DNA of 64,000 nt from Bacteroides neonati (GTDB taxonomy: Bacteria; Bacteroidota; Bacteroidia; Bacteroidales; Bacteroidaceae), in contig NZ_HG726023.1 of assembly GCF_000499785.1 (NCBI RefSeq), forward strand, positions 344,035 through 408,034. The letters are read 5' to 3'. Made by a program: the position numbers and the translations under genes. Shown here piece after piece: positions 45,753 to 56,241 of the stretch (within the stretch, counting starts at the first letter, position 1; each line of letters starts with the position of its first letter). The notes below the pieces were generated by a model. That model was not told the origin of the DNA. It was given only the letters and a program-made list of their open reading frames with translations, and made no database searches.

Positions 45753-45790
45753 CCAAACACTTGAGGATGAATAACATCCTCAAGGTTTGG
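45753..45790 (+). terminator. Hairpin after the cytidylate-kinase-like gene
   Basis: CTTGAGGATG (45760-45769) pairs with CATCCTCAAG (45775-45784); the stem extends to CCAAAC and GTTTGG with one bulged A. No clear T run follows. Confidence 0.6.
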
Positions 45791-45802
45791 TTATGTCACA
45801 AG

Positions 45803-47260
45803 ATTCACCTAAATTAGTGCTACCAAACAAACCATAAAGGTACTTGTGCATATGACAACAAAAATAGCCATAAAATCAGATAATATCACTCCTTTTGGGG
45901 GTATATTTTACGCAATGGATGAATTTTCTCGTTTAGGACTGAATTCCGTGATCGATAAATCTTTAGGATTACGTTCTTCCTACGCCGGTTACCAATATAG
46001 CGAAATTATTTCGAGCCTATTTTGGATCTACTATTGCGGCGGTGACCACATCGAAGATATCGGCAAACACCTTGGCAAACATCTTGAATTACGCCCGGAT
46101 ACTGAAATCCCCAGTCCGGATACTTTATTGAGAGGCATAAAAGAACTCGCAGAATTGGATATCCACTATACTTCCCAAAAAGGAGCAAGCTATGCTTTCA
46201 ATAAGGCGGAACAGCTTAATAGTTTGATGCTCGATATGCTCCTTCAAACAGAACAACTCAAGCCAAACACGCTTTATAACTTGGACTTCGACCACCAGTT
46301 TATTCCCACAGAAAAGTATGACACTCAGTATTCTTACAAGAAAAAACGTGGTTATTTCCCCGGCACGGCAACTATTGGTGGTAACATTGTTGGTGTGGAA
46401 AATCGGGCCGCAAACGCAAATGTCCGTTTTCGTCAAGCGGATACGCTCCAACGGACTTTTCGTCGTTTGGCCGATAGGGGAATATTCATAGACCGTTGCC
46501 GGATGGACTGTGGTTCTTATTCGGAAGAGATTATCCGTATGACACATGGCTACTGCAACAAGTTCTACATACGAGCCGGCAAATGTCAGTCTCTGTATGA
46601 AGAAATGACGAAAATCACAGATTGGAAAAAAGAAGAAATCAACTTCGAGAATTATGAAGTGACCTCCATACCTTTTACTTCCTTTTTGCAAGAAGAAAAC
46701 TACCGACTTGTTATTCAAAGGCAAAAGCGTAAGGACAACCAATTGGACCTATTTGATGGTGAATACACCTATCGGTGCATCTTAACCAATGACCATGAAA
46801 GTTCTGAAAAAGACATTGTACTCTTCTACAATGCTCGTGGAGCCTGTGAAAGAACATTCGACATGATGAATAACGATTTCGGGTGGAGTCATCTTCCCTG
46901 TTCATTCCTCAAAGAGAATACAGTATTCCTGCTACTTACAGCCATGGCTAAAAACTTTTATGCTTACCTTATTGAGAAGGTTGCAGCCGTGTTTGAAGAT
47001 ATTGAACCGGTAAGCCGAGTCAAACGATTTATCTTTCGATTCATTACAGTTCCTGCGAAATGGGTAAAGACAGGCAGACAATGGGTACTCAATATTTATT
47101 CCGACAAACCATACAAGTTGCTTTGGAGTCCGTAAAAACAACTTTTCGTGGGATTACTTATGCCTTCAGCTAACTGGGGAAAGGGGAAGCTATGCCCTAT
47201 AACCTGAAATCAAGGAGAAAAGCAGGGGGAAAAGCTACGAGTAGGAACTATTAGGTGAAT
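45803..47260 (+). mobile_element. IS1380-like insertion sequence, about 1.46 kb
   Basis: Short inverted repeats ATTCACCTAA (45803-45812) and TTAGGTGAAT (47251-47260) bracket a single intact transposase gene. No 4-bp target duplication is obvious at these bounds, so the exact ends are uncertain. It sits between the cytidylate-kinase-like gene and mutA. Confidence 0.7.
45852..47135 (+). CDS. IS1380-family transposase
   Basis: The protein has 427 residues from ATG at 45852; a GTG two codons earlier, 5 nt after AAAGG, is an alternative. Features of the family are present: ITPFGGIFYAMDEFSRLG near the start, PNTLYNLDFDHQFIPTEKYD with the first catalytic Asp, RCRMDCGSYSEEII with the second, and YNARGACERTFDMMNNDFGW carrying the likely Glu. 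The frame is uninterrupted, so this copy may be active. Confidence 0.9.
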   Translation: MTTKIAIKSDNITPFGGIFYAMDEFSRLGLNSVIDKSLGLRSSYAGYQYSEIISSLFWIYYCGGDHIEDIGKHLGKHLELRPDTEIPSPDTLLRGIKELAELDIHYTSQKGASYAFNKAEQLNSLMLDMLLQTEQLKPNTLYNLDFDHQFIPTEKYDTQYSYKKKRGYFPGTATIGGNIVGVENRAANANVRFRQADTLQRTFRRLADRGIFIDRCRMDCGSYSEEIIRMTHGYCNKFYIRAGKCQSLYEEMTKITDWKKEEINFENYEVTSIPFTSFLQEENYRLVIQRQKRKDNQLDLFDGEYTYRCILTNDHESSEKDIVLFYNARGACERTFDMMNNDFGWSHLPCSFLKENTVFLLLTAMAKNFYAYLIEKVAAVFEDIEPVSRVKRFIFRFITVPAKWVKTGRQWVLNIYSDKPYKLLWSP

Positions 47261-47383
47261 TAAATCGCTATTTGAATCAGTTATAAATTAGCTGCGGATG
47301 AGGTAATAAATGCTTCAGTAACAACAAGACAGCCTACAGTGCGAATTTTCCCTAAAAAAAGTACCTTGTTTAAAGGAATTAAG

Positions 47384-47391
47384 TATCTTTG
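47384..47391 (+). promoter_or_regulatory. -7 box of the mutAB operon
   Basis: TATCTTTG lies about 79 nt before the mutA ATG. The best -33 match (CTTG at 47365-47368) is closer than normal, so this is a partial match. The leader is AT-rich. Confidence 0.45.
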
Positions 47392-47469
47392 CATGTCTTA
47401 ATGAAACATTTAGAAAGAGATATAAAATAATGATAGTTATTAATCTTATTTTAAAAATTAGAATAAACT

Positions 47470-49368
47470 ATGGCAGACAGTAAAGAAAAGCTCTTCTCGG
47501 ACTTCTCTCCCGTATCCACCGAAAAATGGATGGAGAAAGTAACAGCCGACCTCAAAGGCGCTGATTATGAGAAGAAACTCGTTTGGAAAACGAACGAAGG
47601 GTTCAAGGTTAAACCGTTCTACCGAATGGAAGACTTGGAGGGATTAAAAACAACCGATGCGCTTCCGGGCGAGTTTCCTTATCTGAGAGGAACAAAGAAG
47701 GATAGCAATGCATGGTTGGTTCGTCAGGAAATAAAGGTAGCATGCCCCAAGGAAGCCAATGAAAAAGCATTGGATATTCTCAACAAAGGCATCGACTCTC
47801 TTTCTTTCCATATTAAATCCGCCGATTTAAGTGCCGAATACATCGAAACATTGCTTAACGGTATTTGTGCAGAGTGTGTCGAATTGAACTTCTCTACTTG
47901 TCAAGGACATGTGGTGCAGTTGGCAGAGAACCTGGTAGCTTACTTCCAGAAGAAAGACTACGATGTGAAGAAACTGCAAGGTTCGATCAACTTTGACTTC
48001 CTCAACAAAATGTTGACGAAGGGCAAAGAAAAAGGAGACATGGTACAGACAGCCAAAGCACTGATCGAAGCCATTCAGCCTCTTCCTTTTTACCGTGTGC
48101 TGAACGTGACAGCCTTGTCGCTCAACAATGCAGGTGCCTATATTTCGCAAGAACTGGGTTACGCATTGGCTTGGGGTAACGAATACATGAACCAACTTAC
48201 CGAAGCCGGTATTCCTGCTGCCGTAGTAGCAAAGAAGATCAAATTCAACTTCGGTATCAGCTCTAACTACTTCCTCGAAATTGCTAAATTCCGTGCGGCT
48301 CGTATGTTGTGGGCCAACATCGTAGCCTCTTACCAACCCGAATGCTTGCGCGATTGCGATAACAAGGGTGCCAACGGCGAATGTCGTTGCGCGGCTAAGA
48401 TGAAAGTACATGCAGAGACTTCTACCTTTAATATGACGCTGTTCGATGCACATGTGAATTTGCTCCGTACACAAACAGAAGCTATGAGTGCTGCACTGGC
48501 AGGTGTCGACTCAATGACGGTTACTCCGTTTGATGTTACGTATCAGACAGCCGACGATTTCTCTGAACGTATGGCTCGCAATCAACAACTCTTATTGAAA
48601 GAGGAAGCTCATTTCGATAAAGTGGTAGATCCCGCTGCCGGTTCGTATTATGTAGAGAACCTCACTGCTGCCATCGCTAAGCAAGCTTGGGAACTGTTCC
48701 TTTCGGTCGAAGAAGAGGGTGGTTTCTATGCTGCTGTAAAAGCAGGCAAGGTGCAGGCTGCTGTGAACGAAAGCAACAAAGCTCGTCACAAAGCAGTGGC
48801 TCAACGCCGCGAAGTGCTATTGGGTACTAACCAGTTCCCCAACTTCAACGAAATAGCAGGCGATAAGAAACCGGTAGAGGCTACTTGTTGCTGCGGTGGA
48901 AAAAGCACTTGCGAAAAGGATGTACCTACATTGGTATTTGATCGTGCTGCCAGCCAGTTCGAAGCATTGCGCCTCGAAACGGAAGCATCGGGCAAACGTC
49001 CGAAAGCGTTCATGCTCACTATCGGTAACCTGGCTATGCGTCAGGCGCGTGCTCAATACTCTTGCAACTTCTTGGCTTGTGCCGGATATGAAGTGGTGGA
49101 TAATCTTGGTTTCGAAAGCATCGAAGCCGGTGTAGAGGCTGCTATGGCTGCCAAAGCCGATATCGTAGTACTCTGCTCAAGCGATGACGAATATGCAGAA
49201 TATGCTGTTCCGGCATTCAAGGCAGTAGGTGATCGCGCATTGTTTATCGTTGCCGGTGCTCCTGCCTGTATGGACGAACTGCAAGCTGCAGGTATCGAGA
49301 ATTTCATTCACGTTCGTGTCAATGTACTCGATACATTGAAAGAGTTCAACGCTAAATTATTGAAGTAA
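47470..49368 (+). CDS. mutA: Methylmalonyl-CoA mutase small subunit
   Basis: The 632-residue protein has the mutase TIM barrel and C-terminal fold but lacks the DxHxxG cobalamin motif, as expected for the beta subunit. [24 protein letters not shown] and [15 protein letters not shown] are shared with mutB. Two Cys-rich insertions stand out ([17 protein letters not shown] near residue 291, and CCCGG-STCEKD near 472). With MutB it interconverts succinyl-CoA and methylmalonyl-CoA, leading to propionate. It ends 1 nt before mutB. Confidence 0.95.
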   Translation: MADSKEKLFSDFSPVSTEKWMEKVTADLKGADYEKKLVWKTNEGFKVKPFYRMEDLEGLKTTDALPGEFPYLRGTKKDSNAWLVRQEIKVACPKEANEKALDILNKGIDSLSFHIKSADLSAEYIETLLNGICAECVELNFSTCQGHVVQLAENLVAYFQKKDYDVKKLQGSINFDFLNKMLTKGKEKGDMVQTAKALIEAIQPLPFYRVLNVTALSLNNAGAYISQELGYALAWGNEYMNQLTEAGIPAAVVAKKIKFNFGISSNYFLEIAKFRAARMLWANIVASYQPECLRDCDNKGANGECRCAAKMKVHAETSTFNMTLFDAHVNLLRTQTEAMSAALAGVDSMTVTPFDVTYQTADDFSERMARNQQLLLKEEAHFDKVVDPAAGSYYVENLTAAIAKQAWELFLSVEEEGGFYAAVKAGKVQAAVNESNKARHKAVAQRREVLLGTNQFPNFNEIAGDKKPVEATCCCGGKSTCEKDVPTLVFDRAASQFEALRLETEASGKRPKAFMLTIGNLAMRQARAQYSCNFLACAGYEVVDNLGFESIEAGVEAAMAAKADIVVLCSSDDEYAEYAVPAFKAVGDRALFIVAGAPACMDELQAAGIENFIHVRVNVLDTLKEFNAKLLK

Positions 49369-49369
49369 G

Positions 49370-51514
49370 ATGAGAAAAGATTTTAAGAACTTAGATATAT
49401 ATGCCGCATTTCAGCCCGCTAACGGTGCTGAATGGCAAAAGGCTAACGGAATCGAAAGTAACTGGAAGACTCCCGAACACATCAGTGTAAAGCCTGTTTA
49501 TACAAAAGAAGACCTCGAAGGAATGGAACATCTGCACTATGCAGCCGGACTTCCTCCTTACCTGCGTGGTCCGTATTCGGTTATGTACACGCTTCGTCCC
49601 TGGACGATCCGTCAGTATGCCGGATTCTCTACTGCCGAAGAATCAAATGCATTCTATCGCCGCAACCTGGCTGCCGGACAAAAAGGTTTGTCGGTAGCGT
49701 TCGACTTGGCTACACACCGTGGCTATGACCCCGACCACGAACGTGTGGTAGGCGACGTAGGTAAAGCCGGTGTGTCTATCTGTTCGCTCGAAAACATGAA
49801 GGTATTGTTCGATGGTATTCCGTTGAACAAGATGTCTGTGTCGATGACCATGAACGGTGCCGTACTTCCTATCTTGGCATTCTATATCAATGCCGGTTTG
49901 GAACAAGGTGCACAACTCGAAGAGATGGCCGGAACCATTCAGAACGATATCCTCAAAGAATTCATGGTGCGTAATACCTATATCTACCCACCTGCATTCT
50001 CTATGAAGATCATCTCGGACATCTTTGAGTATACTTCTCAGAAGATGCCGAAGTTCAACTCAATCTCTATCTCGGGCTATCACATGCAGGAAGCCGGTGC
50101 TACTGCCGACATTGAGTTGGCTTACACCCTTGCCGATGGTCTTGAGTACCTTCGTGCAGGTGTTGCCGCAGGTATCGACATCGATGCATTTGCTCCTCGT
50201 CTGTCGTTCTTCTGGGCCATTGGTACCAACCACTTCATGGAAATTGCCAAGATGCGTGCTGCCCGTATGCTGTGGGCGAAGATTGTAAAACAATTCAATC
50301 CGAAGAACGCGAAATCACTGGCTTTGCGTACCCACTCTCAAACATCGGGTTGGTCGCTTACCGAGCAAGATCCGTTCAATAACGTAGGCCGTACCTGTAT
50401 CGAAGCAATGGCAGCAGCGTTGGGACACACCCAATCATTGCATACCAATGCACTCGATGAGGCTATCGCTTTGCCAACCGACTTCTCGGCTCGTATCGCT
50501 CGTAACACACAGATCTATATTCAGGAAGAAACTTATATCTGCAAGAACGTCGACCCATGGGGTGGTTCGTACTACGTAGAGTCTTTGACCAACGACTTGG
50601 CTCACAAAGCATGGGAGTTGATCGAAGAGGTAGAGAAGCTGGGCGGTATGGCCAAAGCCATCGAAACCGGTCTGCCTAAGATGCGTATCGAAGAGGCTGC
50701 TGCCCGTACGCAAGCTCGTATCGACTCGGGTTCGCAAACCATTGTAGGCGTCAACAAGTACCGTTTGGAGAAAGAAGCTCCGATCGATATCCTGGAGATC
50801 GACAATACATCGGTTCGTAACCAACAGATCGAACGTCTTGCCGAACTCAAAGAAGGTCGCGACGAAGCGAAAGTACAAGCTGCTTTGGCTGCCATCACCA
50901 AGTGTGTGGAAACCAAAGAAGGCAACCTGCTCGAACTGGCTGTAGAAGCCGCTCGTGTTCGTGCTACTCTGGGCGAAATCTCATCGGCTTGCGAAGAAGT
51001 AGTAGGTCGTTATAAAGCAGTAATCAGAACTATTTCAGGCGTGTATTCAGCAGAAAGTAAAAACGATAGCGACTTCAAGCGTGCTTGCGAGTTGGCCGAG
51101 AAGTTTGCAAAGAAAGAGGGACGTCAGCCCCGTATCATGGTAGCTAAGATGGGACAAGACGGTCACGACCGTGGTGCCAAAGTAGTAGCAACCGGTTATG
51201 CCGATTGTGGTTTCGACGTAGACATGGGACCTCTGTTCCAGACTCCTGCCGAAGCTGCCCGCGAAGCAGTAGAGAATGATGTTCACGTAGTAGGTGTTTC
51301 TTCACTGGCTGCCGGACACAAGACACTGATTCCGCAGATCCTCGAAGAACTTAAGAAGCTGGGTCGCGAAGATATCATCGTGATTGCCGGTGGTGTAATT
51401 CCTGCGCAAGACTATGATTTCTTGTACAAAGCCGGTGTGGCTGCCATCTTCGGTCCGGGTTCGCCTGTAGCGAAAGCTGCCTGCCAGATTCTCGAAATCT
51501 TGTTGGAAGAATAA
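49370..51514 (+). CDS. mutB: Methylmalonyl-CoA mutase large (catalytic) subunit
   Basis: This 714-residue protein has the barrel with [34 protein letters not shown] and [20 protein letters not shown]. The C-terminal cobalamin-binding domain holds [20 protein letters not shown] (DxHxxG). It rearranges succinyl-CoA to (R)-methylmalonyl-CoA with adenosylcobalamin. The gene follows mutA after one base, and a GC-rich terminator follows its stop, so the pair is a two-gene operon. Confidence 0.98.
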   Translation: MRKDFKNLDIYAAFQPANGAEWQKANGIESNWKTPEHISVKPVYTKEDLEGMEHLHYAAGLPPYLRGPYSVMYTLRPWTIRQYAGFSTAEESNAFYRRNLAAGQKGLSVAFDLATHRGYDPDHERVVGDVGKAGVSICSLENMKVLFDGIPLNKMSVSMTMNGAVLPILAFYINAGLEQGAQLEEMAGTIQNDILKEFMVRNTYIYPPAFSMKIISDIFEYTSQKMPKFNSISISGYHMQEAGATADIELAYTLADGLEYLRAGVAAGIDIDAFAPRLSFFWAIGTNHFMEIAKMRAARMLWAKIVKQFNPKNAKSLALRTHSQTSGWSLTEQDPFNNVGRTCIEAMAAALGHTQSLHTNALDEAIALPTDFSARIARNTQIYIQEETYICKNVDPWGGSYYVESLTNDLAHKAWELIEEVEKLGGMAKAIETGLPKMRIEEAAARTQARIDSGSQTIVGVNKYRLEKEAPIDILEIDNTSVRNQQIERLAELKEGRDEAKVQAALAAITKCVETKEGNLLELAVEAARVRATLGEISSACEEVVGRYKAVIRTISGVYSAESKNDSDFKRACELAEKFAKKEGRQPRIMVAKMGQDGHDRGAKVVATGYADCGFDVDMGPLFQTPAEAAREAVENDVHVVGVSSLAAGHKTLIPQILEELKKLGREDIIVIAGGVIPAQDYDFLYKAGVAAIFGPGSPVAKAACQILEILLEE

Positions 51515-51539
51515 TAAACTTTGATAAGTTCATTGAAAT

Positions 51540-51567
51540 GGGCGAGGTGTCTTAGGATACCTCGCCC
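51540..51567 (+). terminator. Terminator after mutB
   Basis: GGGCGAGGT (51540-51548) pairs with ACCTCGCCC (51559-51567), followed by CTCTTTGTTTTG. Confidence 0.85.
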
Positions 51568-51627
51568 TCTTTGTTTTGTTAAGAAAACACTAAAAAAGTT
51601 ATTGCACTTCCGTTTTCGTGCACAGAG

Positions 51628-51658
51628 TTTGTTTTTTCTTGAAAAACCTATATCTTTG
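51628..51658 (+). promoter_or_regulatory. Consensus promoter (TTTG-N19-TATCTTTG)
   Basis: TTTG at 51628-51631 and TATCTTTG at 51651-51658 show the ideal Bacteroides spacing. A terminator lies only about 45-70 nt downstream, so it drives a short RNA or an attenuated leader of the sensor kinase gene. Confidence 0.75.
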
Positions 51659-51664
51659 CACTGT

Positions 51665-51728
51665 GTTTTTCATAGTATTAGATTTAAGGTTAACAAAGGT
51701 TGGAGCAAGGCGTTGCTCCTTTTTTTTT
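51665..51728 (+). ncRNA. Candidate small RNA or attenuated leader
   Basis: Transcription from the promoter at 51628-51658 would start near 51665. It would end at a hairpin GGAGCAA (51702-51708) / TTGCTCC (51713-51719) followed by nine T (51720-51728). The product would be about 64 nt. It contains no start-codon-led frame of note. It lies in the 304-nt gap before the sensor kinase gene, whose ATG is 90 nt past the terminator. Confidence 0.55.
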
Positions 51729-51818
51729 ACCTATGAATCCTTAATGTGTGAAATAACTAGTTTACTTTCGGTGGTTAATGCTATTTCTTTAGACGATGAA
51801 TTACTAAACTAATTTGTT

Positions 51819-53753
51819 ATGAAACGCTACTTATTACTTGCTATGCTGCTATGGGGCTTTCGGATCAATGTTTTTTCGGAAGTAGATAAAGTTCTTGTAC
51901 TAAGTTCTTATGGAACAGATTACCAATGGAGCAACTCCATTGCAGATGTTATTTGTAGGGAACTTAAAGCAGAATTTCCTAATATTGAGTTCAGCCGGGA
52001 GTTCTTATCATCAGAGTTTTTAGACAACGCCGATACCTGGGGAGATAAAGTAAGCGTGCTGCTTGCCAACTACCGGAAGAACCCCCCACTTGCTATCGTA
52101 CTAATTTCGGACGAAGCATGGATGGCTTATCAGGATGCCGATTTTGCCGACTTTCAGAACGTTCCCCTTTTGCTCTGTGCAGTAAAGCCTCACACTATTT
52201 GTACGCAAACGCTTGATTATTGTCAGAAATCTCTTCGGCTATCTCACTTTAAACCCACTCTTGAAGTGATGAAGAAGTACAACGCCACCGGCGTGCTTCG
52301 TGCCATGAACACATCGGGCTATCTGACCTTAATGAATAATTTAATACCCAACCTCGATCGGTTTACATTTATTACCGACGGGCGGTTTTATGGCATCTAT
52401 ACCCGTTTGCTTTTGGAGCAAGAAGTAAAGCGAAGCTATCCGAGCATTCCGGTCGATTACCTCGATGCCCGGTCGATCACGACAGACTCTCTGCTGAGAA
52501 AGTTACCCGAAATTACTCCGACCACAGGCGTGTTGCTTACCTCATGGCTGACGGGCGATCATGGGTTCGAATACTCCAAAGAACATGTTTACAGCCAGAT
52601 GGAACTCGATCTTCAAGCTCCTATATTTATCACCAACAATATCGGTTTAGATAAGGAATATTTCGTAGGAGGATATTTCAATACTTCTTCCTTCTGGGGC
52701 AAGAGAACAGCCGACCAGTTGATTCAGATTCTCCGAGGCAAAAGCCCCCGGCAGATAGAAACGATGGTCGAATACGATGAACAATGCAGAATTGCCTGGA
52801 AAGTCTTTGAGCGCTACAAGCTCGATAAAGATAATCTTCCTGCCAATACCATGTTCTACAACTACCCCCAGTCTTTCTTTAGTACCTATAAGTACTATAT
52901 TATTGTCGGTTCTGTGTTGTTGGTTATCTTTGTATTGTTCTACCTTTATACACTTCGTAGCAATATCAAGCTGCATAGTGCCCAGCGTCTTTTGCTTCAG
53001 TCGGTTGCAGCAACCGAGAAGGCCAATACCGAACTCAAAGCCACGCACGAGGAACTTACGAAAGCCCTCCATAAAGCCGAAGAGTCCGACCGGTTGAAGT
53101 CGGCTTTCTTGGCCAATATGAGTCACGAGATACGTACACCGCTCAATGCCATCGTCGGCTTTTCGGGGGTGATTGCCGATATGGACTCGAAAGAAGAGCG
53201 GATGGAGTTTGCCGAGCTCATCCACCGTAACAGTGATCTGTTGCTACATCTGATATCCGATATCCTCGACGAGTCGAAGATCGAAGTCGGTATGCTCGAA
53301 CTCCATTTTGAGAAGGTAGATGCTTTGGAAATCAGTCTGCACGTTATTGCAGCACTTCAGGACAAATGTGCGCAAGGCGTTGCCCTATCACTTCATCCGT
53401 CTTGCACCTCTATGTCTCTGTATACCGATCCCAACCGGTTGATGCAGTTACTCAATAATTTGGTTAGTAACGCTATGAAGTTTACACGCGAGGGAGCCAT
53501 TACGGTAGGCTACTTTCCGTATGGCGACGAGCAGATCGAGTTCTTTGTCGAAGATACCGGCATCGGCATTCCCGAAGATAAGCACGGTGATATTTTCGAA
53601 CGCTTTACCAAACTGGATTCCTACGTCGAAGGTACCGGCTTGGGACTATCTATCTGTAAAACAATTGTTGAGTTGCTTGGCGGCACCATCGGCGTAAGCT
53701 CCGAACCCGGCAAAGGCTCTCGCTTCTGGTTTCGGATTCCGAAGAAACAATAA
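51819..53753 (+). CDS. Sensor histidine kinase with periplasmic substrate-binding-like domain
   Basis: The 644-residue protein has a signal peptide (1-20), a periplasmic region (about 23-345) that looks like an ABC substrate-binding fold (VDKVLVLSSYGTDYQWSNSIADVI; IFITNNIGLDKEYFVGGYF), one membrane segment (359-379), a coiled coil (383-425), a HisKA site with H436 in LANMSHEIRTPLNAIVGFS, and an ATPase domain with N, G1 (VEDTGIGIPED) and G2 (GTGLGLSICKTIVELLGG). No receiver or output domain follows, and no response-regulator gene is adjacent. The ligand is unknown. A possible RNA leader precedes it. Confidence 0.92.
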   Translation: MKRYLLLAMLLWGFRINVFSEVDKVLVLSSYGTDYQWSNSIADVICRELKAEFPNIEFSREFLSSEFLDNADTWGDKVSVLLANYRKNPPLAIVLISDEAWMAYQDADFADFQNVPLLLCAVKPHTICTQTLDYCQKSLRLSHFKPTLEVMKKYNATGVLRAMNTSGYLTLMNNLIPNLDRFTFITDGRFYGIYTRLLLEQEVKRSYPSIPVDYLDARSITTDSLLRKLPEITPTTGVLLTSWLTGDHGFEYSKEHVYSQMELDLQAPIFITNNIGLDKEYFVGGYFNTSSFWGKRTADQLIQILRGKSPRQIETMVEYDEQCRIAWKVFERYKLDKDNLPANTMFYNYPQSFFSTYKYYIIVGSVLLVIFVLFYLYTLRSNIKLHSAQRLLLQSVAATEKANTELKATHEELTKALHKAEESDRLKSAFLANMSHEIRTPLNAIVGFSGVIADMDSKEERMEFAELIHRNSDLLLHLISDILDESKIEVGMLELHFEKVDALEISLHVIAALQDKCAQGVALSLHPSCTSMSLYTDPNRLMQLLNNLVSNAMKFTREGAITVGYFPYGDEQIEFFVEDTGIGIPEDKHGDIFERFTKLDSYVEGTGLGLSICKTIVELLGGTIGVSSEPGKGSRFWFRIPKKQ

Positions 53754-53823
53754 TCGCTTCTCGGCAATGTATGCCATTTTTTTGTACCTTTGTCTTCTTA
53801 TTATAGATTGAAGGAGAAAATAA

Positions 53824-55914
53824 ATGATAGTTTGCATTGCCGAAAAGCCCTCAGTGGCACGTGATATAGCCGATATTTTAGGAGCCCGGGAACGGAAAGA
53901 CGGATACATGGAAGGTAACGGATATCAGGTAACCTGGACGTTCGGACATCTCTGTACCCTGAAAGAACCTCACGAATATACGCCTGCCTGGAAGTCATGG
54001 AGCTTGGGCAGCCTGCCCATGATACCGCCACGCTTTGGTATTAAACTAATCAGTAACCCTACGTACGAGAAGCAGTTTCGAACGGTAGAGTGGTTGATGC
54101 AACGTGCCGACGAGATCATCAACTGCGGTGATGCCGGGCAGGAGGGAGAACTCATTCAGCGCTGGGTGTTGCACAAGGCCGGCGTTACCTGTCCCGTGAA
54201 GCGTCTTTGGATCTCTTCGCTTACCGAAGAGGCTATCAAAGAGGGCTTTGCCAAACTCAAAGATCAATCCGAGTTCCAATCGCTTTACGAAGCGGGGATG
54301 TCTCGTGCCATCGGCGACTGGCTGTTGGGCATGAACGCCACCCGCCTGTATACCATTAAGTATGGTCAGAACCGTCAGGTGCTCTCCATTGGCCGGGTAC
54401 AGACGCCTACATTGGCACTGATCGTGAACCGCCAGCTGGAGATTGAGAACTTCACCCCCGAGGCTTACTGGGAGTTGAAAACCGTGTATCGCGACACGAC
54501 CTTCTCTGCCACCAAGGGCAAGTTCACCTCCAAAGAAGAAGGCTTGGCCTTTCTCGATACCGTGCGGCAGTCGGACTTTATCGTGACCGACGTATCGGCC
54601 AAGAAAGGCGTGGAGTATGCACCGCGCCTGTTCGACCTCACCTCGTTGCAGGTAGAGTGCAACAAGAAGTTCGGCTATTCGGCCGACGAAACCCTGAAGC
54701 TTATCCAATCGCTCTACGAAAAGAAAGTAGCCACCTATCCGCGTGTAGACACCACGTTCCTGAGCGACGACATTTATCCCAAATGCCCCGGCATACTCAA
54801 AGGCATCAGCCGCGACTACGAAGCACTGACCGCTCCGCTCGACGGTGCCAAGTTGCCTAAGTCGAAGAAGGTATTCGATAGTGCCAAGGTAACCGATCAC
54901 CACGCCATCATCCCTACCGGACAGCCCCCGCAGAACCTGACCGACATGGAGCGAAGGGTTTTCGATCTCATCGCCCGTCGTTTCATTGCCGTCTTCTATC
55001 CCGACTGTAAAGTCTCTACCACCACCATTCTGGGCGAGGTAGATAAGATCGAGTTTAAGGTAACCGGTAAGCAGATTCTCGCACCCGGCTGGCGTGTGGT
55101 CTTTGCCCGCGAGCAGGTCGAAGAGAAAGAAGGAGACGAAGAACGCGTATTGCCCCTCTTCGTCAAAGGCGAAAGCGGCCCCCACGTGCCCGACCTGAAC
55201 GAGAAATGGACACAGCCGCCCAAACCCTTTACCGAAGCCACCCTCTTGCGAGCCATGGAAACGGCCGGTAAGCTGGTCGATAACGACGAACTGCGTGATG
55301 CCCTCAAGGAGAACGGTATCGGTCGCCCCTCTACGCGTGCCGCCATCATCGAAACCCTGTTCAAGCGTAACTACATCCGCAAGGAGAAGAAAAATCTCAT
55401 CGCCACCGCCACCGGGGTAGAGTTGATACAACTTATTCGCGAAGAACTCCTGAAGTCGGCCGAACTAACCGGTATCTGGGAGAAGAAACTTCGCGAGATA
55501 GAGAAGAAGACGTACGATGCCCACCAGTTTCTCGAAGAGCTGAAGCAGATGGTGTCGGAGATCGTCTTCAGCGTGTTGAGTGATAACACCAACCGTCGCA
55601 TCACCATTCAGGAAGCTGTCGAGGCAGTAGCCGAAGAGAAAAAAGCAGAACCCAAGAAGCGTACCCGCAAACCCGCCGCCCCTAAGGAGAAGAAAGCCAA
55701 GGCGGAAGCACCCGTAGCTGCTCCCGATGCAGCTCCAACTGCTCCGCAAGCAACCGCTCCGGCTTCTCCGCAGCCCGCAGAGACTGAAGTGCCCGATGCA
55801 CAAGTCGGCCGCCCCTGCCCACTCTGTGGACAAGGAACGGTTATTAAAGGCAAAGCCGCCTACGGTTGTTCGCGTTGGAAAGAGGGTTGTACCTTCCGTC
55901 AGGCGTTTGAGTAA
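53824..55914 (+). CDS. topB: DNA topoisomerase III
   Basis: The 696-residue protein starts with the TOPRIM domain (IAEKPS, then NCGDAGQEGELIQRW with its acidic pair). The active-site Tyr305 is in KKVATYPRVDTTFLSDD. GIGRPSTRAAIIETL is also typical. An Ala/Pro/Lys-rich linker (about 605-665) ends in a zinc ribbon (CPLCGQG...YGCSRWKEGC). Type IA enzymes pass DNA through single-strand breaks to resolve replication intermediates. A TACCTTTG box at 53785-53792 lies just upstream. It is chromosomal in context and not part of a visible mobile element. Confidence 0.96.
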   Translation: MIVCIAEKPSVARDIADILGARERKDGYMEGNGYQVTWTFGHLCTLKEPHEYTPAWKSWSLGSLPMIPPRFGIKLISNPTYEKQFRTVEWLMQRADEIINCGDAGQEGELIQRWVLHKAGVTCPVKRLWISSLTEEAIKEGFAKLKDQSEFQSLYEAGMSRAIGDWLLGMNATRLYTIKYGQNRQVLSIGRVQTPTLALIVNRQLEIENFTPEAYWELKTVYRDTTFSATKGKFTSKEEGLAFLDTVRQSDFIVTDVSAKKGVEYAPRLFDLTSLQVECNKKFGYSADETLKLIQSLYEKKVATYPRVDTTFLSDDIYPKCPGILKGISRDYEALTAPLDGAKLPKSKKVFDSAKVTDHHAIIPTGQPPQNLTDMERRVFDLIARRFIAVFYPDCKVSTTTILGEVDKIEFKVTGKQILAPGWRVVFAREQVEEKEGDEERVLPLFVKGESGPHVPDLNEKWTQPPKPFTEATLLRAMETAGKLVDNDELRDALKENGIGRPSTRAAIIETLFKRNYIRKEKKNLIATATGVELIQLIREELLKSAELTGIWEKKLREIEKKTYDAHQFLEELKQMVSEIVFSVLSDNTNRRITIQEAVEAVAEEKKAEPKKRTRKPAAPKEKKAKAEAPVAAPDAAPTAPQATAPASPQPAETEVPDAQVGRPCPLCGQGTVIKGKAAYGCSRWKEGCTFRQAFE

Positions 55915-56241
55915 TCCGCTCAAGAGTGCCTGACAACCTCTCTAAGAAGCTGTCTTAATCCTTCTAAGAACCGCTCATAATTCCCTTTTCTCCTAACGAA
56001 AAATAGCTTCTCACCCGGGTGAGAATACAAATATGTCCGTACGTTTGCCTGATTGTGTAAGGGAGATGACCGCCTTCGTCTCCTGTCTCTTCCGTCGAGA
56101 GAGGTAAACTTTGGAACAATATCGCACATTTTCAATATAATTTGCTTCGATTTATTGTTTATATTCCGAAATTTAATACTATTTTTACGGATGAAGAGTC
56201 TACGTATCACCTTAATATAATACATTAAATCAGAAATTATT
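55915..56241. other. Intergenic stretch with an 18-bp palindrome
   Basis: The 327 nt between topB and putA hold no gene. TTCTCACCCGGGTGAGAA (56008-56025) is a perfect palindrome. It could end topB or act as an operator site for putA; no T run follows. No clear promoter is seen for putA. Confidence 0.55.

Noticed and set aside
45803..47260. Target-site duplication of the IS1380-like element
   Set aside because: The flanks CAAG and TAAA do not match; the ends may be misplaced by a few bases.
54046..55431. Long reverse-strand frame (461 codons) inside topB
   Set aside because: It is fully antisense to an intact topoisomerase gene with all family motifs, and the translation shows no recognisable domain.
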